NCBI GenBank assembly: GCA_030830465.1 | Contig: JAURMY010000231.1 | Span: forward strand, 1-10,565 | Source of the DNA: Alphaproteobacteria bacterium | GTDB taxonomy: Bacteria; Pseudomonadota; Alphaproteobacteria; Rhodobacterales; Rhodobacteraceae | Length of the DNA stretch: 10,565 bases | Reading direction: 5' to 3' | Part shown: piece after piece, positions 1-8,468 of the stretch | How positions within the stretch are numbered: the first letter of the stretch is position 1 | Layout of the letters: the number at the start of each line of letters is the position of its first letter | Position numbers and translations under genes: made by a program | Notes under the pieces: generated by a model | The model's database searches: none | The model's input: the letters and a program-made list of their open reading frames with translations, nothing else | What the model was told of the DNA's origin: nothing

Positions 1-545
1 CAGATCAGGGCGATGTCAGCGGTCAGTTCGTCCTTGTTGGCCTTCATGAACGGCACCAGCGAGGGTGAGCTGCTTTCTTCCTCGCCCTCAAAAAACATCG
101 AAACCTTGACCGGCAAGTCACCATGTACCGCGATCCAGGCGCGGCAGGCTTCGACAAAGGTCATCAACTGGCCTTTGTCATCGGCTGCGCCGCGTCCCCG
201 GATCACCTGACCGGCGGAGGTATCCTCAATCGCCGGTTCAAAGGGCGGATTATGCCATAGTTTCAAAGGGTCAACCGGCTGAACGTCATAATGGCCGTAA
301 AACATCAGATGGGTGCCGCTGCCGGCGCGGTGGCCCAAAACCATTGGGTGCCCGGGGGTTGTGCGCTTGCTGGCGTCAAATCCGATCCCGGCCAATTCGT
401 CGACCAGCCAATCGGCAGCGCGGTCGCATTCAGCCTTGAAGGCCGGATCGGTCGAGATCGACGGGATGCGCAGAAACGTCATCAACCGGTCCATCGAATT
501 GGGCAGGTCGGCGTCGATATGGTCCAGAACCTTGGCAAGTGTCAT
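1..545 (-). CDS. M20-family metallopeptidase (dipeptidase type), N-terminal part
   Basis: This is a zinc-dependent exo/dipeptidase of peptidase family M20, probably cytosolic. Only the first 181 codons are present because the gene continues past the left edge. The reverse-strand reading gives the hallmark metal-site motifs: GHYDVQP (His85 as zinc ligand, Asp87 as its activating partner), GRGAADDKG (bridging Asp122) and EGEEESSS, where Glu156 aligns with the catalytic base and Glu157 with the second zinc ligand of the carnosinase/CNDP2 subgroup. The dimerisation (lid) domain and the last metal ligands lie outside the window. The ATG at 545-543 is preceded by AAGGA with a 7-base spacer, which supports this start. 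The gene is divergent from the secreted protein at 738, with a 192-bp shared intergenic region. Substrate cannot be told; a generic dipeptidase is most likely, and a peptidase of an amino-acid salvage pathway is possible. There is no signal peptide. Confidence 0.95.
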   Translation of the reverse strand, partial: MTLAKVLDHIDADLPNSMDRLMTFLRIPSISTDPAFKAECDRAADWLVDELAGIGFDASKRTTPGHPMVLGHRAGSGTHLMFYGHYDVQPVDPLKLWHNPPFEPAIEDTSAGQVIRGRGAADDKGQLMTFVEACRAWIAVHGDLPVKVSMFFEGEEESSSPSLVPFMKANKDELTADIALI

Positions 546-635
546 GGGATTGTCCTTCGTTACATGGCGCAAACCTAACAGGACGCGCCACGCTGTCCAG
601 ACCGAATCCGGCGGCTTGCAGGGCTGCATCACCTT

Positions 636-665
636 GGCAATTTTGGGCCGATGGCAGCAATTGCC
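636..665. repeat. Inverted repeat GGCAATT-N16-AATTGCC in a divergent intergenic region
   Basis: The arms GGCAATT (636-642) and AATTGCC (659-665) are perfect complements across a 16-base gap, between two divergent genes. It could be an operator or chance. There is no T-tract, so it is not a terminator. A TATACT hexamer at 690-695 may be the -10 element of the plus-strand gene, but no well-spaced -35 was found. Confidence 0.3.
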
Positions 666-737
666 GGTGGTTTGTGCCCGCCGCCGCCTTATACTCGTCA
701 GGAACATATCGCGACAGAAACGGCGAAAGGCAAAAAT

Positions 738-1355
738 ATGCGGAAACTTGGAATGATTGCACTGGGCGGGGCTGTCGCTTTGGCGGCCGGTCTGGCGGGG
801 GCCACCGCGCAGGATCTGCCGAACGCGCGCGAGGCGGCAAAAATGCTGCATAAAACCGGCAAATCTGCGACCGAAGTGCACATTCTGCGCCCGGACCTTG
901 TGCCGGAAAGCTATAAGATCGCCCTGCAGCAGGCCGCCGGGGTGCAAAAATATTTCGAAGCCCTGGCCGTTTCCCCGACCGAGGGGCTTTTGGCGTCCTC
1001 CGGGACCCAGGCGATCAACTTTCACACGGCGGCCACCGCCCATGCGGCGGCGATTTACGGCTGTAACAAGAAGAAAAAGGCCGCATCGGAAAGCTGTGTC
1101 GTGGTGGCCGAATTCCTGCCCAAAGGCTATAATGGTCCGTCTGGGTTCAGCTTGTCCTCAAACGCCACTGAAGAATTCACCGGCAAATACAAGCGCGCGT
1201 GGAAATCCAAGGCTTTTGCGATTTCACCGTCCACGGGCAACTGGGGGTCCGCCATCAAGGCCGCCAACCCGGATGAGGCCCGTATCCTCAGCCTTGCGGA
1301 CTGCAATGCAAAGCCCAGCGGCAATGGCGATTGCGTGGTCGTCAGTCAGGACTGA
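738..1355 (+). CDS. Secreted protein with duplicated Cys-pair half-repeat; function unknown
   Basis: This is a 205-residue protein that is probably exported to the periplasm. Residues 1-24 are a Sec signal peptide: basic MRK start, Ala/Gly/Leu core, and an ATA-QD type I cleavage site after Ala24. The mature part holds exactly four cysteines in two similar blocks: Cys109...Cys120-VVV and Cys189...Cys199-VVV. Each is preceded by an Ala-rich helix-like stretch, which suggests internal duplication and two disulfides. The pattern (A...C...C.VV, with FAISPSTGNWG before the second block) recalls the DUF4189 type of small secreted domain, but this is not certain. From memory, relatives in Rhodobacterales databases carry the name '5-aminolevulic acid synthase'. 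Nothing here supports that: the protein is short, secreted and has no PLP-enzyme fold. The start at 738 is chosen because it gives the signal peptide and has GAAAGG 7 bases upstream; the longer reading from 651 would bury the signal. It ends 9 bases before the convergent mnmA. Confidence 0.85.
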   Translation: MRKLGMIALGGAVALAAGLAGATAQDLPNAREAAKMLHKTGKSATEVHILRPDLVPESYKIALQQAAGVQKYFEALAVSPTEGLLASSGTQAINFHTAATAHAAAIYGCNKKKKAASESCVVVAEFLPKGYNGPSGFSLSSNATEEFTGKYKRAWKSKAFAISPSTGNWGSAIKAANPDEARILSLADCNAKPSGNGDCVVVSQD

Positions 1356-1364
1356 TCCTAGGCC

Positions 1365-2513
1365 TCAGCCGCGCCCGTTCCAGATCCAGCCGCCGCCCAG
1401 AGCGCGGCTGCTGTCGGGGGCGTAAAACACACAGGCCTGTCCGGGCGAGACGCCTTCTTCGGCGGTCAAAAGCTCAACCTCGGCATGTGTTGCGTCAATC
1501 GGCCTGACAATCGCCTCGCGCGGGGGGCGGGTGGAGCGGACCCGCACCAGAACATGATGCTCGGCGGCATCAGTGAAACCACCTTGCCCCAGCCAGTTGA
1601 TTTCCTTCAGCGGTACGATCCGTGTCGCCAAAGCCTCTTTCGGGCCGACAATCACCCGGTGATTTTCGACATCCAGCTTGACCACATAATAGGGTTCGCC
1701 CCCGCCGATGCCCAAGCCACGGCGTTGTCCGATCGTATAGTGAATGACGCCTTTATGGGTGCCCAGAACCCGCCCGTCCAGATGCTGGATTTCGCCCGGT
1801 TCCGCCGAACCGGGGCGCAGTTTTTCAATCACCGCCGCATAGGAGCCGTTCGGCACAAAACAAATATCCTGGCTGTCGGGCTTATCCGCGACCGGCAAGC
1901 CGTATTTGCGCGCCAACGCGCGTGTCTCTGCCTTGGAGGTCAGATGGCCCAGGGGAAAGCGCAAATAGTCCAGTTGTTCGGGCGTTGTGGAAAACAGAAA
2001 ATAGGACTGGTCGCGGTTGGGGTCGGCGGCTGCATGCAGCTCCGCCCCATGGCCGTGGTCAAAGCGCTGGATATAATGGCCCGTGGCCATGCAATCGGCG
2101 TTCAGGTCTTTGGCGGTTTCCAGCAGATCGCGGAATTTCACCCGCTCATTGCAGCGGATACAGGGCACGGGTGTCGCCCCGGCCAAATAGGCATCGGCAA
2201 ATTCGTCAATCACAGATTCGCGGAATTTATTTTCGTAATCAAGGACATAGTGCGGAAAGCCCATCTCCTCGGCCACCCGTCTGGCGTCGTGGATATCGCG
2301 CCCCGCACAGCAGGCGCCCTTTTTTGCCAAAGCCGCCCCGTGATCGTAAAGTTGCAAGGTCACGCCAACAACGTCATATCCTTCTTCGGCCAGCATCGCA
2401 GCCACGACCGAGCTGTCAACGCCGCCCGACATCGCCACCAGCACGCGCGTATCCGCCGGGGCTTTGGCAAAGCCCAAGGAATTGACAGGTGAATCGGATT
2501 TCGCCGCGAGCAT
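1365..2513 (-). CDS. mnmA: tRNA-specific 2-thiouridylase MnmA
   Basis: MnmA (TrmU) is a cytosolic enzyme that adenylates and then thiolates uridine-34 of tRNA Lys, Glu and Gln, taking sulfur from the cysteine desulfurase relay. The protein has 382 residues, the usual family size. The PP-loop SGGVDSS at residues 29-35 binds ATP. The two catalytic cysteines are Cys121 in [11 protein letters not shown] and Cys218 in DSQDICF. TGHY (144-147) and the DQSYFLF block (168-174) are also present, followed by the C-terminal barrel domain. The ACCAGRD insertion after the first strand and the N-terminal [14 protein letters not shown] lead-in match alphaproteobacterial MnmA as I know it, so the longer N-terminus relative to E. 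coli is natural. The start at 2513 has AAAGG 7 bases upstream. A good promoter lies just ahead, shared back-to-back with the sciP control region. The gene is single and converges on the secreted-protein gene. Confidence 0.97.
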   Translation of the reverse strand: MLAAKSDSPVNSLGFAKAPADTRVLVAMSGGVDSSVVAAMLAEEGYDVVGVTLQLYDHGAALAKKGACCAGRDIHDARRVAEEMGFPHYVLDYENKFRESVIDEFADAYLAGATPVPCIRCNERVKFRDLLETAKDLNADCMATGHYIQRFDHGHGAELHAAADPNRDQSYFLFSTTPEQLDYLRFPLGHLTSKAETRALARKYGLPVADKPDSQDICFVPNGSYAAVIEKLRPGSAEPGEIQHLDGRVLGTHKGVIHYTIGQRRGLGIGGGEPYYVVKLDVENHRVIVGPKEALATRIVPLKEINWLGQGGFTDAAEHHVLVRVRSTRPPREAIVRPIDATHAEVELLTAEEGVSPGQACVFYAPDSSRALGGGWIWNGRG

Positions 2514-2539
2514 GGCACAGCCTTTCAGGTTTTAGCTGC

Positions 2540-2567
2540 AATATAGGAAAATCTTAGACAGTCACAA
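2540..2567 (-). promoter_or_regulatory. Sigma-70-type promoter of mnmA
   Basis: Read on the minus strand, TTGTGA (2567-2562) and TATATT (2545-2540) are separated by 16 bases and lie 27 bases before the mnmA ATG. Both hexamers are close to consensus. The prediction is by eye only. A CtrA-like box (2576-2590) begins 9 bases upstream of this -35. Confidence 0.55.
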
Positions 2568-2575
2568 GGACGGGT

Positions 2576-2590
2576 TTAGGTCTCTCTTAA
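2576..2590 (+). promoter_or_regulatory. CtrA-type box upstream of sciP
   Basis: TTAG-N7-TTAA differs by one base from the established CtrA consensus TTAA-N7-TTAA. It lies 39 bases before the chosen sciP start. In Caulobacter, sciP is known to be transcribed under CtrA control, so the position makes sense. Occupancy is inferred, not shown. Confidence 0.5.
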
Positions 2591-2617
2591 GACAGGTCCG
2601 GCATCTTTTCCGAAATC

Positions 2618-2623
2618 GGAGGG
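2618..2623 (+). promoter_or_regulatory. Ribosome binding site that decides the sciP start
   Basis: GGAGGG directly abuts an ATG at 2624, a spacing of zero that cannot work well, and lies 6 bases before the in-frame ATG at 2630, which is ideal. This favours the shorter protein beginning MYIKKP, as in relatives. Confidence 0.75.
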
Positions 2624-2629
2624 ATGGAC

Positions 2630-2908
2630 ATGTATATAAAGAAACCAAAAGGCCCGGTTTTTGTGACGCTGACAGATGGTCGAAAAATCAGCCGGGCAGA
2701 CTTGCCGCCGCCCGGTACATGCCGCTGGGTCGCCAGCCGCAAGGCTGCGGTGGTGCAGGCGGTGGATGCGGGCCTGATGCAGATCGACGAGGCTTGCGAT
2801 GTGTACCACCTGTCGCATGAGGAATTGTCGTCCTGGCGGGCGCGGGCCCATGCCTTTGGGGAAAAGGCGCTGAAAGCCACGGCGGTACAGAAGTATAGAC
2901 AACCCTAG
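2630..2908 (+). CDS. sciP: SciP-type CtrA inhibitory protein (DUF1153)
   Basis: This is a small DNA-binding regulator of the DUF1153 family. Its Caulobacter member SciP binds CtrA at promoters and blocks RNA polymerase recruitment, restricting CtrA-dependent transcription to part of the cell cycle. The protein has 92 residues, the usual size. Visible family signatures are MYIKKPKGP at the start, LTDGRKISRADLPPP (14-28), RWVASRKAAVV (32-42), the helix-turn-helix region around residues 36-70 containing LSHEELSSW, and the tail GEKALK...VQKYRQ. The start at 2630 is favoured over 2624 on ribosome-binding-site spacing. The gene sits 93 bases upstream of ctrA on the same strand, so the regulator and its target are neighbours; each has its own candidate CtrA box, suggesting separate promoters and mutual feedback. 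Family identity is strong. Its action on CtrA here is inferred from Caulobacter. Confidence 0.92.
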   Translation: MYIKKPKGPVFVTLTDGRKISRADLPPPGTCRWVASRKAAVVQAVDAGLMQIDEACDVYHLSHEELSSWRARAHAFGEKALKATAVQKYRQP

Positions 2909-2934
2909 ATTGTATTGCTAAAGCTTGGGAACAG

Positions 2935-2953
2935 GTAACCACTGGTTAACCAT
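2935..2953 (+). promoter_or_regulatory. CtrA box upstream of ctrA (likely autoregulation)
   Basis: GTAA-CCACTGG-TTAACCAT contains a one-mismatch copy of TTAA-N7-TTAA (2935-2949) and an exact copy of TTAACCAT (2946-2953), a sequence recurrent in CtrA-regulated promoters. It lies 48 bases before the ctrA ATG. Autoregulation of ctrA is established in Caulobacter; here it is inferred from this site. Confidence 0.6.
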
Positions 2954-3001
2954 TCTGCGCCAATGTGATGGCAGGGAATATTAATTTTGCGGAGAAACCC
3001 C

Positions 3002-3715
3002 ATGCGCATCTTGTTGGTTGAAGATGATCCCACCACCTCCAAAAGCATCGAACTGATGCTGGCCAACGCCAATCTGAACGTCTATGCGACCGATCTGGGC
3101 GAAGAAGGCATCGATCTGGCGAAACTTTACGATTATGACCTGATCCTTCTGGACCTGAACCTGCCCGACATGAACGGACATGAGGTTTTGCGCCAGTTGC
3201 GCCGGGCGCGGATTGACACGCCGATCCTGATCCTGTCGGGCAATGACGATGCGGATAACAAGATCAGGGGGTTTGGCTTTGGTGCCGACGATTACCTGAC
3301 CAAGCCGTTTCACCGGGAAGAACTGATCGCGCGGATCCATGCGATTATCCGCCGCTCCAAAGGCCATGCGCAATCGGTCATCACCACGGGGCGGGTTCTG
3401 GTCAACCTTGATGCCAAAACGGTTGAGGTTGAGGGTGCACCGGTGCATCTGACCGGCAAGGAATATCAGATGCTGGAACTGCTCAGCCTGCGCAAGGGCA
3501 GCACCCTGACCAAGGAAATGTTCCTGAACCACCTTTACGGCGGCATGGATGAGCCAGAGTTGAAGATCATCGACGTGTTCATCTGCAAACTGCGCAAGAA
3601 ACTTTCGGTGGCAACCGGTGGCGAAAACTATATCGAAACGGTTTGGGGGCGCGGCTATGTTCTGCGCGATCCGGAACGGATTGAAATGCCCCGGCCCATG
3701 GCGGTGAACGCCTGA
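3002..3715 (+). CDS. ctrA: Cell-cycle response regulator CtrA
   Basis: CtrA is an OmpR/PhoB-type response regulator, the master cell-cycle regulator of alphaproteobacteria. It is phosphorylated through the CckA-ChpT relay; in Rhodobacterales it is known mainly for controlling motility, gene transfer agents and related differentiation. The protein has 237 residues. The receiver domain (1-117) shows the acidic pocket Glu7-Asp8-Asp9, the phosphoacceptor Asp51 in LLDLNLPD, Ser79 and Lys101 in LTKPF. The winged-helix DNA-binding domain (about 125-228) includes [17 protein letters not shown] and ends with [15 protein letters not shown], typical of CtrA. The start at 3002 has GGAG at 2991-2994 with a 7-base spacer; the TTG at 2987 is not needed. 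The C-terminus reads MAVNA rather than the Ala-Ala end that Caulobacter CtrA needs for ClpXP degradation. A CtrA box lies upstream, sciP precedes and ligA follows after 139 bp. Confidence 0.97.
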   Translation: MRILLVEDDPTTSKSIELMLANANLNVYATDLGEEGIDLAKLYDYDLILLDLNLPDMNGHEVLRQLRRARIDTPILILSGNDDADNKIRGFGFGADDYLTKPFHREELIARIHAIIRRSKGHAQSVITTGRVLVNLDAKTVEVEGAPVHLTGKEYQMLELLSLRKGSTLTKEMFLNHLYGGMDEPELKIIDVFICKLRKKLSVATGGENYIETVWGRGYVLRDPERIEMPRPMAVNA

Positions 3716-3807
3716 AGCTTTGCCAACCGCGACCGCCCTGGGCGCATCGTTTCCGACGGCAATGCCATGGGCCGTGGCCCCAGGCTTCGTAAAACACTGG
3801 ACCTGAT

Positions 3808-5984
<2,177 letters not shown>

Positions 5985-5994
5985 AACTGCGCGG

Positions 5995-8085
5995 ATGAGC
6001 GGTCGCCCGGAAATCCTGTTTCCCCTGTTTGCCGAAGCCACGAAACTGTCGGGCGTCGGCCCGAAACTGGCGCAAAATCTGGGCCAGATGGGAATCACCC
6101 GGCCGCGCGACCTGTTGCTGACCCTGCCATATACCGGGACCGACCGGCGGCTGCGCCACACGGTGCGCGATGTAAGCGCGCCTGCGACCGTCACGGTTGA
6201 GGTTGAAATCGGCCTGCACCACCCGAATGCGGTCAAGGGGCGGCCTTACCGGGTGACGGTTCAGGATTCCGAAACCAGTTTCCAGCTGGTGTTTTTTCAT
6301 GCCCGCGCGGATTGGCTGCGCCAGACCTTGCCGACCGGTCAAAGGCGGATCATCTCCGGTAAGCTTGAAATCTTTGATGGTGTCGCGCAGATCGTCCATC
6401 CGGATCATATCTTGCGCCGCGAGGAGGCGGCGGAAATTCCCGAGTTTGAACCCGGCTATCCGTTGACTGCGGGCATCAGCCAAAAGGTCATGCTGAAGGC
6501 CAGCGGTTCGGCGCTGGATCTGGTGCCGGCGCTTGCCGAGTGGATCGAGCCCGGCCTCAAGGCGCAGCAGGCCTGGCCTGATTGGCAGACCGCGCTGAAC
6601 CAGGCCCATCGACCGACCGGGATTGACCAGATTTCCCCCCGTCATCCGGCGCGCGAAAGGCTGGCTTATGATGAGTTGTTTGCCCACCAGTTGACCCTTG
6701 CTTTGGCGCGCAGCCGGATCAAGCGCGCGACCGGTCGGGCCAGTATTGCCACTGGAAGATTGCAATCCAAGGTATTGAAAAAACTGCCGTTCAAGCCAAC
6801 CGAGGCACAACAGCGTGCCATCGGGGAAATCGCCGATGACCTTGGCGATGCCGCGCGGATGAACCGGTTGTTGCAGGGGGATGTGGGCTCAGGCAAAACG
6901 CTGGTGGCGCTGATGGCGCTGTTGACCGTGGTCGAGGCCGGCGGTCAGGGCGTCATGATGGCCCCGACCGAAATTCTGGCGCGCCAGCAACTGAGCAGTT
7001 TGCTGCCTTTGACCGAGGCCGCAGGCGTGGTGATCGAAATTCTGACCGGGCGCGACAAGGGCAGCGAAAGGGCGGCCAAGCTGGCAGCGCTCAAATCCGG
7101 CAAGATCCAAATTCTGCTGGGCACCCATGCGGTGTTTCAGGCGGATGTTGAATTTCAGGATCTTCGTTTGGCGGTGATCGACGAACAGCACCGCTTTGGG
7201 GTGGCGCAACGCATGGAACTGGGCGGCAAGGGGCGCGCGGTCGATGTTCTGGTGATGACGGCGACGCCGATCCCGCGGTCGCTGGCGCTGTCGCAATATG
7301 GCGATATGGATGTTTCGGTGCTGGACGAAAAGCCGCCGGGCCGGCAACCGATCAAAACCGTGGTGATGCCGATCACTCGGCTGGATGAGGTGATCACCCA
7401 TCTGAAAACCGCGATTTCCGAGGGAAAACAGGCCTATTGGGTCTGCCCGCTGGTCAATGAAAGCGAGGCGGTCGAATGGACCGCCGCCGCCGACAGGTTT
7501 CGCAGCCTGCGTTTGGCGCTTGGCGACGGGGCCGTCGGGCTGGTGCACGGGCAGATGCCTGTGACCGAAAAAGATGCGGCCATGGCGCGGTTCATTGCCG
7601 GTGAAACCAGTCTTTTGGTCGCGACCACGGTGATTGAAGTGGGGGTTGACGTGCCCAATGCCTCGATCATGGTGATCGAGCAGGCCGAGAATTTCGGCCT
7701 GGCGCAGTTGCACCAGTTGCGCGGTCGGGTCGGGCGCGGGTCTGTGCAGTCGTCTTGCCTGTTGCTCTATGCGCCGCCGATTGGCGACACGGCGGACAAA
7801 CGCCTGCGAGCCCTGCGCGACACCGAGGACGGCTTTGCGCTGGCCGAGATTGATTTGAAACTGCGCGGGGCGGGCGATGTCTTGGGGGTCCAGCAATCGG
7901 GCCTGCCGAAATTCCGCATTGCCGATCTGGAAACCCAGCCTGATTTGATGAAAACCGCGCTGGATGACGCGCGTATGCTGATTGGAACAGACCCGGAACT
8001 GCAGTCGCCGCGCGGCCAGGCCGCCCGTGTTCTTTTGTACCTTTTGGAGCAGGACAAAGCTATTCGCATGATATCAGTTGGTTAG
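5995..8085 (+). CDS. recG: ATP-dependent DNA helicase RecG
   Basis: RecG is a superfamily 2 branch-migration helicase that remodels stalled replication forks and Holliday junctions and unwinds R-loops. The protein has 696 residues, matching E. coli RecG in size. The N-terminal wedge (OB) domain covers roughly residues 1-220. Helicase motifs are intact: Walker A GDVGSGKT at 295-302 (Lys301), DEQH at 396-399 followed by RFG, TATPIPR from 422, and QLRGRVGRG at 574-582. The C-terminal TRG-type block follows. The start at 5995 gives MSGRPEILFPLFA, which resembles relatives as I recall them; an upstream in-frame ATG at 5944 would overlap ligA by 41 bases and add a non-family extension. The native ribosome binding site is weak, so translation probably depends on ligA readthrough. 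No terminator is seen directly after the gene. Confidence 0.97.
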   Translation: MSGRPEILFPLFAEATKLSGVGPKLAQNLGQMGITRPRDLLLTLPYTGTDRRLRHTVRDVSAPATVTVEVEIGLHHPNAVKGRPYRVTVQDSETSFQLVFFHARADWLRQTLPTGQRRIISGKLEIFDGVAQIVHPDHILRREEAAEIPEFEPGYPLTAGISQKVMLKASGSALDLVPALAEWIEPGLKAQQAWPDWQTALNQAHRPTGIDQISPRHPARERLAYDELFAHQLTLALARSRIKRATGRASIATGRLQSKVLKKLPFKPTEAQQRAIGEIADDLGDAARMNRLLQGDVGSGKTLVALMALLTVVEAGGQGVMMAPTEILARQQLSSLLPLTEAAGVVIEILTGRDKGSERAAKLAALKSGKIQILLGTHAVFQADVEFQDLRLAVIDEQHRFGVAQRMELGGKGRAVDVLVMTATPIPRSLALSQYGDMDVSVLDEKPPGRQPIKTVVMPITRLDEVITHLKTAISEGKQAYWVCPLVNESEAVEWTAAADRFRSLRLALGDGAVGLVHGQMPVTEKDAAMARFIAGETSLLVATTVIEVGVDVPNASIMVIEQAENFGLAQLHQLRGRVGRGSVQSSCLLLYAPPIGDTADKRLRALRDTEDGFALAEIDLKLRGAGDVLGVQQSGLPKFRIADLETQPDLMKTALDDARMLIGTDPELQSPRGQAARVLLYLLEQDKAIRMISVG

Positions 8086-8106
8086 CTGGCGATCCTGATC
8101 TAAACA

Positions 8107-8118
8107 GAACAAAAGTTC
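8107..8118. promoter_or_regulatory. GAAC-N4-GTTC palindrome beside the SOS box
   Basis: GAAC-AAAA-GTTC is a perfect palindrome that happens to have the geometry of the Gram-positive (DinR/LexA) SOS operator. Its right half-site is 10 bases upstream of the first GTTC of the alphaproteobacterial-type box, so three GTTC elements (8115, 8125, 8136) fall about one helical turn apart. It may be an auxiliary LexA contact; this is inference. Confidence 0.3.
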
Positions 8119-8124
8119 ACAAAT

Positions 8125-8139
8125 GTTCTCAAAAAGTTC
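8125..8139 (+). promoter_or_regulatory. LexA (SOS) box, GTTC-N7-GTTC
   Basis: GTTC-TCAAAAA-GTTC is an exact match to the direct-repeat LexA operator established for Rhodobacter and other alphaproteobacteria. It sits in an AT-rich 118-bp gap after recG, 64 bases before a 40-codon gene, and just before a TACAAT hexamer (8142-8147) that could be its -10. LexA binding there would cover the promoter. An exact double motif is very unlikely by chance in so short a gap. Confidence 0.65.
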
Positions 8140-8203
8140 TTTACAATTTGAGCGAAATAATAGAACAAAGAGGAAACAAAAACACGATCGGCAGGATGTT
8201 CCC

Positions 8204-8326
8204 ATGATTTCGCAGCTTAAAACCATCGTTTCACGCGCTCCTTCGACCTTTTTGGAAGACAGCATTGGTGGCGCGGCCCTGTTCGTCGTTCTGGTCGTGG
8301 GATTCTACCTGCCCGGTCTGATCTGA
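8204..8326 (+). CDS. Small single-pass membrane protein, putatively SOS-regulated
   Basis: This is a 40-residue protein of unknown function. An amphipathic, mildly basic N-terminus (1-20, with Lys6, Arg11 and the acidic pair Glu18-Asp19) leads into one strongly hydrophobic stretch (about 21-40, IGGAALFVVLVVGF then YLPGLI), predicted as a membrane helix ending at the C-terminus. The ATG at 8204 has AGGA 7 bases upstream. Codon use is regular and the reading is uninterrupted, with a normal stop at 8324-8326, which supports a real gene despite its size. The promoter region holds a GTTC-N7-GTTC LexA-type box. By architecture it resembles SOS-induced micro-proteins of the inner membrane (Caulobacter SidA, a division inhibitor; E. 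coli TisB, a toxin), but I see no clear sequence homology to either. The strongest case is for an SOS-linked membrane peptide. A LexA-independent structural peptide is the alternative. Confidence 0.7.
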   Translation: MISQLKTIVSRAPSTFLEDSIGGAALFVVLVVGFYLPGLI

Positions 8327-8389
8327 TTTCGCCTGCGGCCTGGCGCCATTTTGAAAATGCGTATCTCTGTCCCCCAGTAAAAACGCAGC

Positions 8390-8414
8390 GATATCGGCGC
8401 GCCTGGCCGATATC
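8390..8414 (+). other. Hairpin 1 of the region after the small gene
   Basis: GATATCGGC (8390-8398) pairs perfectly with GCCGATATC (8406-8414) around a 7-base loop. It is the first of three consecutive hairpins ending in the terminator at 8469-8505. No T-run follows. Confidence 0.5.
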
Positions 8415-8418
8415 CACC

Positions 8419-8439
8419 GATCACACCGCAGGTGTGATC
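8419..8439. other. Hairpin 2, 9-bp perfect inverted repeat
   Basis: GATCACACC and GGTGTGATC are perfect complements around a 3-base GCA loop. It could equally be a protein-binding palindrome or an RNA hairpin. There is no T-tract on either strand, so it is not a stand-alone terminator. Confidence 0.5.
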
Positions 8440-8468
8440 ACAAAATGAACGCTTTGGCTCGCACCTTT

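Noticed and set aside
651..737. Upstream extension of the secreted-protein gene starting at 651
   Set aside because: It would place 29 residues before a clear signal peptide; the ATG at 738 has a good ribosome binding site.
1485..2492. 335-codon open frame on the plus strand opposite mnmA
   Set aside because: It lies entirely antisense to a well-recognised MnmA, has shadow-type composition and no family motif.
6889..7896. 335-codon open frame on the minus strand opposite recG
   Set aside because: Antisense shadow of conserved helicase motifs, rich in His/Arg/Gln as expected from such shadows.
8123..8203. In-frame ATG at 8123 giving a 67-residue version of the small membrane protein
   Set aside because: The extra residues overlap the SOS box and promoter, are Lys/Arg/Asn-rich from AT-rich DNA, and no ribosome binding site precedes them.
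8347..8359. Palindrome CATTTT-G-AAAATG
   Set aside because: The one-base centre cannot form an RNA hairpin of note, and no known operator fits; probably chance in AT-rich DNA.
8419..8439. 9-bp hairpin as a terminator
   Set aside because: No T-run follows on either strand; it is kept only as a hairpin.
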